Source: Alloscardovia criceti DSM 17774
GTDB lineage: Bacteria; Actinomycetota; Actinomycetes; Actinomycetales; Bifidobacteriaceae
NCBI RefSeq assembly: GCF_000376885.1
Contig: NZ_AQXR01000011.1
Span: 496,001-560,000, forward strand
Reading direction: 5' to 3'
DNA length: 64,000 bases
Shown: in pieces, positions 44,261 to 53,057 of the stretch
How positions within the stretch are numbered: the first letter of the stretch is position 1
Layout: every line of letters starts with the position of its first letter
Translations under genes and position numbers: made by a program
The notes under the pieces: model-generated
What the model was told of the DNA's origin: nothing
Seen by the model: the letters and a program-made list of their open reading frames with translations, nothing else
Database searches by the model: none

Positions 44261-45066
44261 TACGCGAAATCTCCTTCAGAAATAGCTACGACATCGGTGG
44301 TATCACGGGAATCATTGTCCGACAGCCACCGCACAAATAACTGCCCAAATGGTTGTTCCTGCTTAAACTGCACAACGCCTTGCTTGAAAAAGGCTAACAC
44401 CGCAAGAAACCTTGCTACCACCTCAATTTTTTGCGTCGTGCCCGAAACCAACTCGGTAAAGCTCACTTCTGTTTTATTTCCCGCTGCACGCAAAATATCG
44501 CGAACTATCCCCGCCTGAATACGCAAATCCACCATGGGCACGTGCAACTGATGTACGGACACCTCTTGTGCAGGTGCATTCATAAATGCATGTACAGCCA
44601 GTTGAAGGAAATCTTCCAAGGAAATATTGAGATCTATGTCCGGCATGAGAGCAGCCATATTGGGGCTCAGCATGGCAGGATGGGCAAAGCGCCCGGAATT
44701 TTGAGCCAGTCGGGAGCGAAAATCCTCCCCTGCCTGTTTAAAAGCTCGATACTGCAAGAGTCGTGCGAAAAGCAGGTCGCGCTCCTGTAAAGCTTCGAAA
44801 CTTGCATCCGATATATCATCACTCGCATCATGTGGGATTAAACTTGCAGATTTCGCCTCTACAAGTATGGAAGCCACGTCTATGAAGGAGCTCACCTGAT
44901 CGGCGTCTTTGCTCAAATCCAGCTGACGCACATAATCCAAAAATTCCTCGGTGATGGCCGATAAAGAAATATTAGTCAGCTCCAGTTGGCGTTGACTCAG
45001 AAGGCTTAACAGCACCTCGAAAGGACCCTGATAGCCCTCCAAGCTGACGTTAAAACTCTCTGTCAC
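44260..45066 (-). CDS. scpA: Segregation and condensation protein A
   Basis: The 268-residue kleisin subunit bridges SMC heads. The N-terminal VSLEGYQGPFEVLLSLLSQRQLELTNIS and the C-terminal winged helix (RFLAVLAFFKQGVVQFKQEQPFGQLFV) are characteristic. The start is GTG 45066 with AGGGA 5 nt ahead. The parA-scpA-scpB order is the actinobacterial arrangement, with parA 62 bp upstream. Confidence 0.95.
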   Translation of the reverse strand: MTESFNVSLEGYQGPFEVLLSLLSQRQLELTNISLSAITEEFLDYVRQLDLSKDADQVSSFIDVASILVEAKSASLIPHDASDDISDASFEALQERDLLFARLLQYRAFKQAGEDFRSRLAQNSGRFAHPAMLSPNMAALMPDIDLNISLEDFLQLAVHAFMNAPAQEVSVHQLHVPMVDLRIQAGIVRDILRAAGNKTEVSFTELVSGTTQKIEVVARFLAVLAFFKQGVVQFKQEQPFGQLFVRWLSDNDSRDTTDVVAISEGDFA

Positions 45067-45128
45067 AGTTCCCTATCTCAGTGCCGAAAACGTACGAAAA
45101 ATATGCTACTTCTTGTAGAGGATGCAAA

Positions 45129-45968
45129 CTACGCCACAATGCCGTTGGCAATAATCTCTCGCGCTACCTCGCGATATTCCTTTGCTGTGGTGTGCTGCGG
45201 AGAAAACATGGTAATAGGTTTTGCGGCCACGGATGCGTCTGCGATCTTAATAGAACGCGTGATCACGGTATGGAAAACCTTGCCTTGGAAGGCATCATAA
45301 ATGCGTTGAAGCACTTCTTCGGCATGCAAAGTACGCGTATACATAGTGACGAGAACGCCATAAACTTCCAGCTGTGGATTGATGCGACTTTTCACCTTTT
45401 CAATGGAATCCATCAGCAAAGCCACACCGCGCAATGCGAAGAATTCTGCAGCCACAGGGATAATCACACCATCGGCTGCCGTCAGCGCATTGACCGTGAG
45501 CAGACCCAGCGAAGGCTGGCAATCGATAATAATCAAATCATACTCATTGCGCACCTGACGCAGAACCGAGGCCAAAACCTGCTCGCGGCCCACTTCGGTA
45601 ACCAATTGAATTTCTGCAGCCGACAAGTCGATATTGGCCGGGATGACATCGAGTTCCGGGAAACGTGTATGCTGGATGACCTCGTGCACATCCATACTAG
45701 GATTAAACATGGCCGTATAAATGGTGTTTGGCACATTATTGGCATTTACGCCTAAAGCCACAGACGCTGCACCCTGAGGATCAAAATCCACGATGAGCAC
45801 TTTTCGGCCGTACTGGCTTAATGCTCCGGCGATATTGACGCTACTCGTGGTTTTGCCTACGCCGCCCTTTTGATTACACATAGCAATGATGCGGGCAGGG
45901 CCATGCTGTTCAAGTGTTTTCGGTGCGGGGAAAGTTTCATACTCTCGACCCAAAAGATCTGTTGGCAT
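45129..45968 (-). CDS. parA: ParA-family chromosome-partitioning ATPase
   Basis: The 279-residue deviant-Walker ATPase carries CNQKGGVGKTTSSVNIA (Walker A at about 33-39), VDFDPQGAASVALG, LIIIDCQPSLGLLTVNALTAAD and MYTRTLHAEEVLQ. It is the Soj/ParA-like protein that sits beside scpAB in actinobacteria; no parB is adjacent. No ribosome-binding site precedes ATG 45968, and TAATCT or TAATAA just before it suggests a leaderless transcript. Confidence 0.92.
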   Translation of the reverse strand: MPTDLLGREYETFPAPKTLEQHGPARIIAMCNQKGGVGKTTSSVNIAGALSQYGRKVLIVDFDPQGAASVALGVNANNVPNTIYTAMFNPSMDVHEVIQHTRFPELDVIPANIDLSAAEIQLVTEVGREQVLASVLRQVRNEYDLIIIDCQPSLGLLTVNALTAADGVIIPVAAEFFALRGVALLMDSIEKVKSRINPQLEVYGVLVTMYTRTLHAEEVLQRIYDAFQGKVFHTVITRSIKIADASVAAKPITMFSPQHTTAKEYREVAREIIANGIVA

Positions 45969-46067
45969 AATTATTAGATTAGCACGCTAGGCGGAGGGCG
46001 TACCGTCCGTTTTGCGGCTTGTGTCATCCCTTTCGTTCAAGATTTTCTGATATCCGGCCTGTGAAGA

Positions 46068-46679
46068 TTATTCAGAATCTTTCATGTATTTTCTCATTAC
46101 GCGTTCCGTAAAGGGAATGTGAAGCATCAGCATACTGCCATAACCGATAACCACAACTAAAAACAGGAGCTGTGGCAGGAGCATCACAGTCCCCAAGATA
46201 ATGCCCACGAATGCTGCATCGATAAGTACCAAGACAAGCGTATAGCCCCAGTGGACGACGCCAAAAACGAAACCATTGAACCAGGTGCGAGGAATAGAAT
46301 TTGCAAACCGTGCCTGCAGTGCAAAAGTCCACTCAAAACCTATGACCCACACGATGCTCAAGCCGTACTGCACAATAAGCAGCTCGGGCACGCGCACAAA
46401 AAGCCACATGTATCCTAGGATAAAAGCCAGCACTAGATAAGGTATCCACAAAACCGTAGCTTGAAAAACATTGCTTTTCCACGCCTGAAAATAGGTGCGT
46501 ACTACCCCTTTGCCTTCTCCATACAATGTTTTGCGTGCAGCCACATTGCCTGCTGCCAGCGATGCGCCGATAGTAACAAGTGGAATGGATGTCACAAGCA
46601 TGAGCAGATTAATGAGAATGCCGTCGGTGAGATTATTCCATGCCTGCATAAAGCGCGAATCTGGCGATAACCAGTTCAT
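46068..46679 (-). CDS. DUF624 / YesL family membrane protein
   Basis: The 203-residue protein has five or six membrane segments and the family phrases ILINLLMLVTSIPLVTIGAS and RKTLYGEGKGVVRTYFQAWKSNVFQA. YesL-like proteins recur beside carbohydrate ABC transporters of the MsmEFG type, where their role is unknown. Here it lies downstream of the two permease genes but separated by 310 bp with its own upstream repeats. GGAGGA precedes ATG 46679. Confidence 0.85.
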   Translation of the reverse strand: MNWLSPDSRFMQAWNNLTDGILINLLMLVTSIPLVTIGASLAAGNVAARKTLYGEGKGVVRTYFQAWKSNVFQATVLWIPYLVLAFILGYMWLFVRVPELLIVQYGLSIVWVIGFEWTFALQARFANSIPRTWFNGFVFGVVHWGYTLVLVLIDAAFVGIILGTVMLLPQLLFLVVVIGYGSMLMLHIPFTERVMRKYMKDSE

Positions 46680-46762
46680 TTTTTCCTCCTACGTAACATC
46701 GTAAGAATTCTGTGTTCTTGTACTATTCTTGTACTTTTTGGTGAACCGCGCACGCCAGGGCT

Positions 46763-46829
46763 GTGTTCATATCAGAGCTGCGTTCATACATGACTGTGTT
46801 TATTTGTACGATGTGTTTATTTGCATGCT
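46763..46829. repeat. Four degenerate 16-17 bp tandem repeats upstream of DUF624 gene
   Basis: Units begin at 46763, 46780, 46796 and 46813 and share the core G(T/C)GTT(C/T)AT: GTGTTCATATCAGAGCT, GCGTTCATACATGACT, GTGTTTATTTGTACGAT and GTGTTTATTTGCATGCT. They lie 84-150 bp before the DUF624 start, in a 313-bp gap that has no gene. They may be repeated regulator sites. Confidence 0.5.
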
Positions 46830-46848
46830 GCGGCATTTCCGAACGGTG

Positions 46849-46890
46849 GCAAAAAATAAAAGCGGCTACGTGCAAACCACAGCAACCGCC
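46849..46890 (-). terminator. Probable terminator after the sugar permease operon
   Basis: On the minus strand an imperfect GC-rich hairpin (about 46861-46890, GGCGGTTGC facing GTAGCCGC) is followed by TTTTATTTTTT. It closes the two-permease transcript before the DUF624 gene. Confidence 0.5.
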
Positions 46891-46992
46891 TTTATTTATT
46901 CGCCTCATCTCTATCCCTCTTCAGCTCTTAACCGAGTTGTAAAACACAGTTCTTGAGTATAAAGAATTGGCTTAGCTCCAGTGTAGCCTATT

Positions 46993-47835
46993 TTATCCCT
47001 TGACAGCACCAGCCATAACACCACTGACGATATATTTTTGGCACGCAAGGTAGAAGATGATGATTGGGATGATTGCCAGCACGAGGCAAGCCATCATAGC
47101 GCCCATATCGATAGAGCCGTATCCACCCTTTAAGTACTGCACAGCCACAGAAATGGTCTTATACTTACCCAAATCCAAGGTGAGGTATGGAAGCAGGTAG
47201 TCGTTCCAGATCCACATAGCCTCCAAAATGGATACTGAGATAATAGAAGGCTTCATAATAGGTACTACGATCTGGAAGAAAATGCGTGGAACCGAAGCAC
47301 CATCGATCATGGCCGATTCTTCCAAAGACTTTGGAATGCCCTTGATAACGCCGGTGAAGACGAATACGGCTAGGCCCGCACCAAAGCCGAGATAGATAAT
47401 CCACAAGCCCCACGGCGTGTTGAGCTTCAGCATGTCCGCCAGCTTAGACAGGGTAAACATCACCATCTGGAATGGCACAATCATGTTGAAGAGGAACAGC
47501 GTGTAGAGCAACTTTGCGGCCCAATTGTCTACGCGTACAATCCACCATGCGCACATAGAGGTGCAGAGAATAATCAGCGCCACAGCACCCACAGTAATGA
47601 ATGCGGTCCAGCCGAAGGACTGGAAGAACTGAGTTTGCTCAATTCCACGCGTGTAGTTTTCAAGACCTACGAAAGCCTTGCCTACAGGGAAGGAGAACGC
47701 ATTTGCAGAAATATAGGCCTTCTGCTTGAAGGAATTAATGAGCACAAGGATAATTGGGAAAATCCACAACAAGCTGACCACAGCGAAGAATGCGGACCAC
47801 GCACCACTGTGCTTAATCTTATTGTTATCGTTCAT
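46993..47835 (-). CDS. Carbohydrate ABC transporter permease (MalG/MsmG type)
   Basis: The 280-residue permease has six membrane segments, the family lead SFKQKAYISANAFSFP and the coupling EAA loop EESAMIDGASVPRIFFQIVVPIMKPS. It is the inner-membrane partner of the upstream MalF-type permease, and its ATG shares one base with that gene's stop (TAATG). The sugar is unknown. Confidence 0.92.
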   Translation of the reverse strand: MNDNNKIKHSGAWSAFFAVVSLLWIFPIILVLINSFKQKAYISANAFSFPVGKAFVGLENYTRGIEQTQFFQSFGWTAFITVGAVALIILCTSMCAWWIVRVDNWAAKLLYTLFLFNMIVPFQMVMFTLSKLADMLKLNTPWGLWIIYLGFGAGLAVFVFTGVIKGIPKSLEESAMIDGASVPRIFFQIVVPIMKPSIISVSILEAMWIWNDYLLPYLTLDLGKYKTISVAVQYLKGGYGSIDMGAMMACLVLAIIPIIIFYLACQKYIVSGVMAGAVKG

Positions 47836-48689
47836 TATGCCTGCACCTCCCTGCTTGTGGTGAGTCGGTTTTGAATCAAGGCGATGACAGCTACGAGGAT
47901 AAAGAACAGAACTGCCTTAGCCTGGCCAACGCCTTCCCAGCCCATGCGTCCATAGAAGGTACGTGTAATATTCATGGCCAAACCTTCAGACATATTACTT
48001 GGCGCACCATTGGTCAATGCCAAGTTCTGATCGTAAAGCTTGAAACCGTTCGTCACGGTTAGGAAGGAGCATACGGTAATCGATGGCATCATCAACGGGA
48101 TGATAATGCGGAACATAATCTGTGAACCGCTGGCGCCATCGACCTGAGCTGCTTCGAGCACATCGGATGGCAACGCTTGCAAACCTGCGATGTAGATGAT
48201 CATCATATAACCGATCTGCTGCCAGCTCACGACGATGACCAGTCCCCAGAAACCATATACTGCAGAATACGTCAATGCACGTCCCCAATGAGCAAGAATG
48301 CCATTGAGCAAGAGCAACCAAATATAACCGAGGACGATACCGCCGATCAGATTTGGCATAAATAACGCCGAACGATAAAGCGAGGAACCCTTGATTGCTC
48401 GTGTTAACAAATAAGCAATAGCAAAGGCCGCTACATTAATCACAATCGTCGTGACGATGGTAAAGGCTGCAGAGAATCCGAGAGCATGCAGGAATTCCTT
48501 ATCCGAGAATGCTTTCGCGTAATTCTTCAAGCCGACAAATTCGCCATCCGTTACCGTCGTGAACTCACAAAAACTCAAGTACACACCCATAATAAATGGC
48601 ACTATGAAGCCAATGATAAACGCAAGGAAAGTCGGTAAAGCAAAAAGCCCCCACCACTTTCTCACTGCTTTTCCAACCATATCAACCAT
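47835..48689 (-). CDS. Carbohydrate ABC transporter permease (MalF/MsmF type)
   Basis: The 284-residue permease starts MVDMVGKAVRKWWGLFALPTFLAF, with GGAGGAGGA before ATG 48689, and shows six membrane segments and the coupling loop EAAQVDGASGSQIMFRIIIPLMMPS. The open frame to 48833 has no start signal. It is divergent from the lacI gene with operator-like sites between. No ATPase gene is in the cluster, so a shared MsmK-type ATPase is likely. Confidence 0.92.
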   Translation of the reverse strand: MVDMVGKAVRKWWGLFALPTFLAFIIGFIVPFIMGVYLSFCEFTTVTDGEFVGLKNYAKAFSDKEFLHALGFSAAFTIVTTIVINVAAFAIAYLLTRAIKGSSLYRSALFMPNLIGGIVLGYIWLLLLNGILAHWGRALTYSAVYGFWGLVIVVSWQQIGYMMIIYIAGLQALPSDVLEAAQVDGASGSQIMFRIIIPLMMPSITVCSFLTVTNGFKLYDQNLALTNGAPSNMSEGLAMNITRTFYGRMGWEGVGQAKAVLFFILVAVIALIQNRLTTSREVQA

Positions 48690-48940
48690 ATGGTCCTCCT
48701 CCTTCGAAACACAGCTTCGTGTATCTTCGTTGGCACCGCAATGCGTGGAAATCGCGAATACACAGTTGATATCACGCATGAACCATTGCCAAACAATACA
48801 TCCATAATAGACATCGTTTGCATAAATTGTCAAACGTTGTCATTTTTGTGTCGCAATTTTTTGCAAAACAAGAGAATATTTTTTGCAATGATCATAAGAA
48901 TTCTAGTAATTAATGGAGATAAACCCCTATTTATCAACAA

Positions 48941-48955
48941 TGCAAATCGTTTGCA
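48941..48955. promoter_or_regulatory. LacI-type operator-like site 1
   Basis: TGCAAATCGTTTGCA is an almost perfect palindrome in the 357-bp region between the MalF-type permease and lacI, about 92 bp before lacI. CGTTTGCA at 48815-48822 and CAAACGTTG at 48831-48839 in the same gap are further half-sites. Binding by the adjacent LacI protein is inferred. Confidence 0.6.
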
Positions 48956-48983
48956 ATCTTTGCAAAAACTCAGGATTTTTTTA

Positions 48984-48997
48984 TGCAAACGTTTGTA
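48984..48997. promoter_or_regulatory. LacI-type operator-like site 2
   Basis: TGCAAACGTTTGTA is a 14-bp site with the central CG typical of LacI-family operators and only one deviation from perfect symmetry. It is 49 bp before the lacI start, a good place for autoregulation. Confidence 0.65.
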
Positions 48998-49046
48998 AAA
49001 AATACTCTAGAATGATAAACTATAAAAGATAATTGAGGAGGTTTTC

Positions 49047-50075
49047 ATGGGAAGCACTATCCAAGATGTAGCACGCGTTGCAGGCGTTTCTGCATCGACC
49101 GTGTCCCGTGCATTCACTCGTCCAGACCTAGTCTCCGCAAAGACGCGAGAAAACATACTGAAAGTTGCTTCTGAGCTTCACTTTTCTTTGTCACGCTCAG
49201 CAGCTGCATTAAAATCCGGAAAATCTTTGCGCGTGGCTTTACTCATGAGTGGAAAAATGAATTTATGGTTTATTTCTTCCATTCTTGAAGGACTGAACGA
49301 AGTACTACATGCGCGCGGATACGATGTGTCCGTCTATCAAATTTCAAGTACTGAGGAACGTAAAGAATTTTTTGATACGCTCCCCCTGCGCAGAAATGCC
49401 GATGCCGTTATTGTCTCATCCTTTGCCATAGCTGAGGATGAAGTGACATTGCTCAATTCCATAGGCATTCCGATCGTAGGCATTAACGCCGATAATTCCA
49501 AGGAGCTGGGCCTCACCGCCGCTACCAATATCGACGACGTGCATGGCTCTGAATTAGCCGCACGCCATCTGTTGCAGCTGGGACATAAAGATATCGTCTA
49601 TGTCAGCACACATCGTGCCGTTTCCTTGCATTTCTCGGTACAAACGCGCATTCAAACCTTTACGGAGTACTGCGCACGTCAAGGCATTAGTGTAACGAAT
49701 ATACCCTGCGAAATTACCGAGGATGGCAAGTACCAAATCAGCCATGTGGCTTCTGAGATTATGAGTCTCAGCCATTTACCCACGGCTATTGCTTGTCAGG
49801 AGGATGGCATTGCCATTCCATTGCAATTCCAGCTCGAGCGCAGCGGTCTCAATATTCCACGCGATGTATCCATGATTGGCTTTGATGACTCCTTCTATGC
49901 AGAGGATTTGGGGCTGACCACCATTCGTCAGAGACCTATTGAGATTGGCAAAAAAGCCGCACATATGACACTGGACCTTATGGATAGCAAAGAGCTGGAG
50001 GAGAATTTTGCCATAGAAACTGCTCAGCTGATTATCCGCTCTTCTACGGCCGCTCCACGCAAGGATGCAAGCTAA
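49047..50075 (+). CDS. LacI-family transcriptional regulator
   Basis: The 342-residue repressor has an N-terminal helix-turn-helix (TIQDVARVAGVSASTVSRAFTRPDLVSAKT) with the hinge LSRSAAALKSGKS, and a periplasmic-binding-like effector domain (VALLMSGKMN, NIDDVHGSELAARHLLQLGHKDIVYVS, ISHVASEIMS, MIGFDDSFYAEDLGLTTI). It is divergent from the permease operon and convergent with the binding-protein gene. Similar TGCAAACG sites lie at both, so it likely represses the whole sugar system. GAGGAGG precedes its ATG. Confidence 0.93.
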   Translation: MGSTIQDVARVAGVSASTVSRAFTRPDLVSAKTRENILKVASELHFSLSRSAAALKSGKSLRVALLMSGKMNLWFISSILEGLNEVLHARGYDVSVYQISSTEERKEFFDTLPLRRNADAVIVSSFAIAEDEVTLLNSIGIPIVGINADNSKELGLTAATNIDDVHGSELAARHLLQLGHKDIVYVSTHRAVSLHFSVQTRIQTFTEYCARQGISVTNIPCEITEDGKYQISHVASEIMSLSHLPTAIACQEDGIAIPLQFQLERSGLNIPRDVSMIGFDDSFYAEDLGLTTIRQRPIEIGKKAAHMTLDLMDSKELEENFAIETAQLIIRSSTAAPRKDAS

Positions 50076-50120
50076 CGCCCGCGATCTCAATACTGAGCAT
50101 CTCATTGAGGACTGTAACTG

Positions 50121-50149
50121 AGGACTGGTATTTTTGCCAGTCCTTTTTT
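50121..50149 (+). terminator. Intrinsic terminator of lacI
   Basis: AGGACTGG (50121-50128) pairs with CCAGTCCT (50137-50144), followed directly by TTTTTT on the plus strand, 46 nt after the lacI stop. Confidence 0.85.
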
Positions 50150-50207
50150 GCACATCGACAGCACCATAGCGCAACGGACGGCAACGTTGCGATAGCAGAT
50201 ACAACGA

Positions 50208-50239
50208 AAGGGCTTCTCAGCACACACTGAGAAGCCCTT
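50208..50239. terminator. Hairpin terminator of the binding-protein gene
   Basis: A perfect 13-bp stem (50208-50220 with 50227-50239, arm AAGGGCTTCTCAG) with a 6-nt loop lies 45 nt after the stop of the convergent binding-protein gene; UUU follows on the minus strand. Confidence 0.7.
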
Positions 50240-50284
50240 AGTCGATTGATCGGACGAGCCGACATCAATCTGGTTTATTCAATT

Positions 50285-51610
50285 TTAGTGGGAGGCGTTG
50301 TATTCCTCAGCCCATCCATCGACGAATGCAGTCTTGACCGCATCCCAGCTACCTGTTTCCTGAGCGTACTCAAGCATGGCATTTCCGAGGTTGTTCTTCC
50401 ACGTTTCAGAAGGCATCATAGTGAAGTTCCATGAAACTGGCGTCTTGCCGGAGTTTGCATCATCTACAGCTGCCTGAACCAATGGATTATCGGTAGTTAC
50501 ATCAGAGAAGGTCTTGAATGGAACGGTGAAGCCCATTTCCTGAGACATCGACTTCTTACCGGTATCGGAGCTGATTACCCACTTCAAAAATGCCTCTGTA
50601 GCTTCCTGATCCTTTTGAGAAGCCTTGGAATTAATGCACCAGTAATTTTCAGAACCAGTGGTCAATCCTTGGTTTTCTTCGCCCTTAGCACCAATATAGA
50701 TAGGAAGCATGCCGACGGAGTCAGCGCTCATGCCAGCCTTGCTCAAATCCGTCCAAGCCCAGGTACCGTTCTGGTAGAAGGCTGCCTGTCCAAGTGCGAA
50801 TTCAGAGTTTGCGTCATCGCCGGTCTTTGCACTGAGCTGTGTGCGCGGTGTGGTGGAATCGGTAATGTACAAATCAAAGATATTCTTAAAGTTTGGCAGA
50901 TATGTACCCTTGATGGTGGCTGGCTGTGTGGTAACGTTGTCATCTTTGAATTCGTAGTACAAAGGAATATTTGCCAAGTGTGTCTTGAAGCGCCAGTCAG
51001 AGCTGGAATCGAAGCCTGCGGAGGTAAACGCGCCATCTACACCCAAATCAGACTTGTGCTCCTGAATGCCATCAGCCACGGCCTTCAACTTGTCGAAGCT
51101 ATTGATTTCATCGACGGATTTCACAGCTGCATCAGACAAAGCGAAGTACTTGTTGAGGATATCCTTGTTGTAAATAATGCCGTATGTTTCTGTGACATAA
51201 GGCACACCTACAACCTTATCGCCATCCTTCAAAGCCGTGCTTTGATCATTGAGCTGCTCATAAATATAAGAATTTGACAGGTCAGCGGTGTAGTTCTTCC
51301 AATTCTGGTAGCCTACAGGGCCGTTGACTTGGAACAGCGTTGGCGCATCGGACTTAGCAATTTCAGACTTCAAGGTCTGCTCATAGCTACCAGATGCAGC
51401 ATTTTGAATCTTAACTTCTACGCCTGTTTCATCGGTGTATGCCTTCGCCAAAGCCTGCCACTGATCTGCATTTTCTGGCTTGAAGTTCAGGAAGTATACC
51501 TTACCCTTACCATCATCGCTCGAGCTGGAACTTGAGCAAGCGGCCAAAGCTCCAAAAGACATTGCCATTACTGCAGTAAGAGCTACTGTAGACTTCACAA
51601 TTCGATTCAT
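50285..51610 (-). CDS. Carbohydrate ABC transporter substrate-binding lipoprotein (MsmE/RafE type)
   Basis: The 441-residue lipoprotein captures a sugar outside the membrane for the MalFG-type permeases. It has a signal peptide with lipobox LAAC (Cys25), a Ser-rich linker, and the SBP family 1 pattern YFLNFKPENADQWQALAKAYTDETGVEVKI, QNGTWAWTDLSKAG and FLKWVISSDTGKKSMSQEMG. AGGGAGG sets ATG 51610; the open frame to 51658 is not used. The gene is apart from the permeases, separated by lacI. Confidence 0.92.
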   Translation of the reverse strand: MNRIVKSTVALTAVMAMSFGALAACSSSSSSDDGKGKVYFLNFKPENADQWQALAKAYTDETGVEVKIQNAASGSYEQTLKSEIAKSDAPTLFQVNGPVGYQNWKNYTADLSNSYIYEQLNDQSTALKDGDKVVGVPYVTETYGIIYNKDILNKYFALSDAAVKSVDEINSFDKLKAVADGIQEHKSDLGVDGAFTSAGFDSSSDWRFKTHLANIPLYYEFKDDNVTTQPATIKGTYLPNFKNIFDLYITDSTTPRTQLSAKTGDDANSEFALGQAAFYQNGTWAWTDLSKAGMSADSVGMLPIYIGAKGEENQGLTTGSENYWCINSKASQKDQEATEAFLKWVISSDTGKKSMSQEMGFTVPFKTFSDVTTDNPLVQAAVDDANSGKTPVSWNFTMMPSETWKNNLGNAMLEYAQETGSWDAVKTAFVDGWAEEYNASH

Positions 51611-51692
51611 CTTCGAACCTCCCTTTCGATATAGCACATCTATATCTGCATCAATCATCTGCGATTAATACTTCCGTGAATCGGATAACTCA

Positions 51693-51730
51693 ATTATGCA
51701 CCAGTTTTCTTATTTTTGCAAACGATAGCA
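51693..51730 (-). promoter_or_regulatory. Binding-protein promoter with overlapping LacI-type site
   Basis: On the minus strand TTGCAA (51716-51721) and CATAAT (51693-51698) are spaced by 17 bp, a sigma-70-like promoter about 85 bp before the binding-protein start. The -35 lies inside the operator-like TGCTATCGTTTGCA (51717-51730), related to the sites before lacI. Repression by occlusion of the -35 is inferred. Confidence 0.65.
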
Positions 51731-51800
51731 ATTTTGCAGAAAAATTCTATGAAAGACTGAGCGCATCTCAGCGAAATTTCTTGTCATATCGAAATAAATA

Positions 51801-51834
51801 AGCCGTGTAAACGGCTAAAATTAAGGCGTTTACA
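51801..51834 (-). terminator. Inverted repeats downstream of the YeiH gene
   Basis: AGCCGT and ACGGCT (51801-51816) form a small hairpin followed on the minus strand by TTATTTATTT, which may end yeiH mRNA. The same place holds a perfect 8-bp inverted repeat TGTAAACG (51806-51813) and CGTTTACA (51827-51834), whose core resembles the LacI-type sites nearby. The rest of the 347-bp gap holds no gene. Confidence 0.5.
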
Positions 51835-51957
51835 AGGCTAAGAGTGTACATGAGCATTTCCGAACTAAGGACATGCAATCGTTCGCTTGCTGAACATCAT
51901 TCACGATTCTGGCGTGTCGTGATTATCCGTCAGCACGGAGGCGTTCGATTATTCGAC

Positions 51958-53010
51958 TTACATCATTCCCATTACATGCAACACAATCAAACTCATGAAA
52001 GTAATCCCCGACCAGCACACAATGCCCAAGAGCAAAGGCTTTCCACCTGTCTTGATGAGCTTGACGATGTCGCTATTTAGACCGATAGCGCCCATGGCCA
52101 TAATAATCATGAATTTGGAGAGGAACTTCGTCACCGAAACGAAACCCACGGGCATGCCCGCATGAGCAGCAATGGTAGTGACTATGGAGGCTACGATAAA
52201 CCACCCCACAAATTGTGGGAATGCTCGCTTGAGCGAGAAGCGACCATTACCGCCTGCAGCCTGAGCGCTTTTCTTGGATGTTATCAGCGCAAGCACCAAG
52301 GTTATAGGAATGATTGCCAAAGTACGAGTTAATTTTACGGTGACGGCTTTATCTAGTGTGGCTGAGCCAAGATTCCACATAGTATCCCATGTCGCTGCGG
52401 TGGCAGTAACGGAGGATGTGTCATTCACCGCCGTGCCTGCAAAGAGTCCGAAGACTTCCCCACTGGTAGTGCTCATGCCCAAGGCAGTACCCAACAGAGG
52501 GAATATGAGGGCTGCGATGACGTTGAAAAGGAAGATGACGGAAATCGATTGTGCAATCTCCTCGTCATCTGCATCGATAACCGGTGCCGTGGCTGCAATG
52601 GCAGATCCTCCACAAATAGAGGAACCCACGCCAATAAGCGTAGCCGTTTTGGCGTTCATCTTAAGAATTTTCTGTATCAGCCACGCCAGCAGCAGTGCCG
52701 TGCCGATGGTGACAATAATAATAGGCAACGATTGCCATCCGGTGTATGCGATGATGCTCAGATTGAGGCCAAAACCCAACAAAACAACCGCCGTTTGCAG
52801 TACATACTTCGAGGTGAATCCGATGCCCGGCGCACAGCTTCCACGGTTTTTCCACACGAGGGATATCAGCATGCCGAAAAGGATAGCGAAAATGGGCCCG
52901 CCAATGACAGGCATGCGTTCACCGAGGAACCACGCCATAAGGGCTAGACCACAGCTAACTATTAGTCCCGGAATAATTTCTTGTACTCGTCTCCATGTTT
53001 TTCTCACCAT
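51958..53010 (-). CDS. YeiH family putative sulfate exporter-like membrane protein
   Basis: The 350-residue membrane protein with about ten segments matches the YeiH/UPF0324 family: PGLIVSCGLALMAWFLGERMPVIGGPIFAILFGM, VLLGFGLNLSII, GVGSSICGGSAIAATAPVIDADDEEIAQSISVIFLFN and DTSSVTATAATW. Family members are annotated as putative sulfate exporters, but transport is not firmly shown. ATG 53010 is chosen over GTG 53022; neither has a strong ribosome-binding site. It lies between xerD and the sugar-uptake block. Confidence 0.88.
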   Translation of the reverse strand: MVRKTWRRVQEIIPGLIVSCGLALMAWFLGERMPVIGGPIFAILFGMLISLVWKNRGSCAPGIGFTSKYVLQTAVVLLGFGLNLSIIAYTGWQSLPIIIVTIGTALLLAWLIQKILKMNAKTATLIGVGSSICGGSAIAATAPVIDADDEEIAQSISVIFLFNVIAALIFPLLGTALGMSTTSGEVFGLFAGTAVNDTSSVTATAATWDTMWNLGSATLDKAVTVKLTRTLAIIPITLVLALITSKKSAQAAGGNGRFSLKRAFPQFVGWFIVASIVTTIAAHAGMPVGFVSVTKFLSKFMIIMAMGAIGLNSDIVKLIKTGGKPLLLGIVCWSGITFMSLIVLHVMGMM

Positions 53011-53057
53011 TCTTTTATACACGAGACGTGCAACCGCATTGTCCGATGACTCGATGC

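Noticed and set aside
46729-46956. Plus-strand open frame of 75 codons
   Set aside because: It overlaps the tandem repeats and the permease terminator, has no ribosome-binding site and no recognisable sequence.
51844-52080. Plus-strand open frame of 78 codons
   Set aside because: It runs into the yeiH 3' end on the opposite strand and shows no start signal or family.
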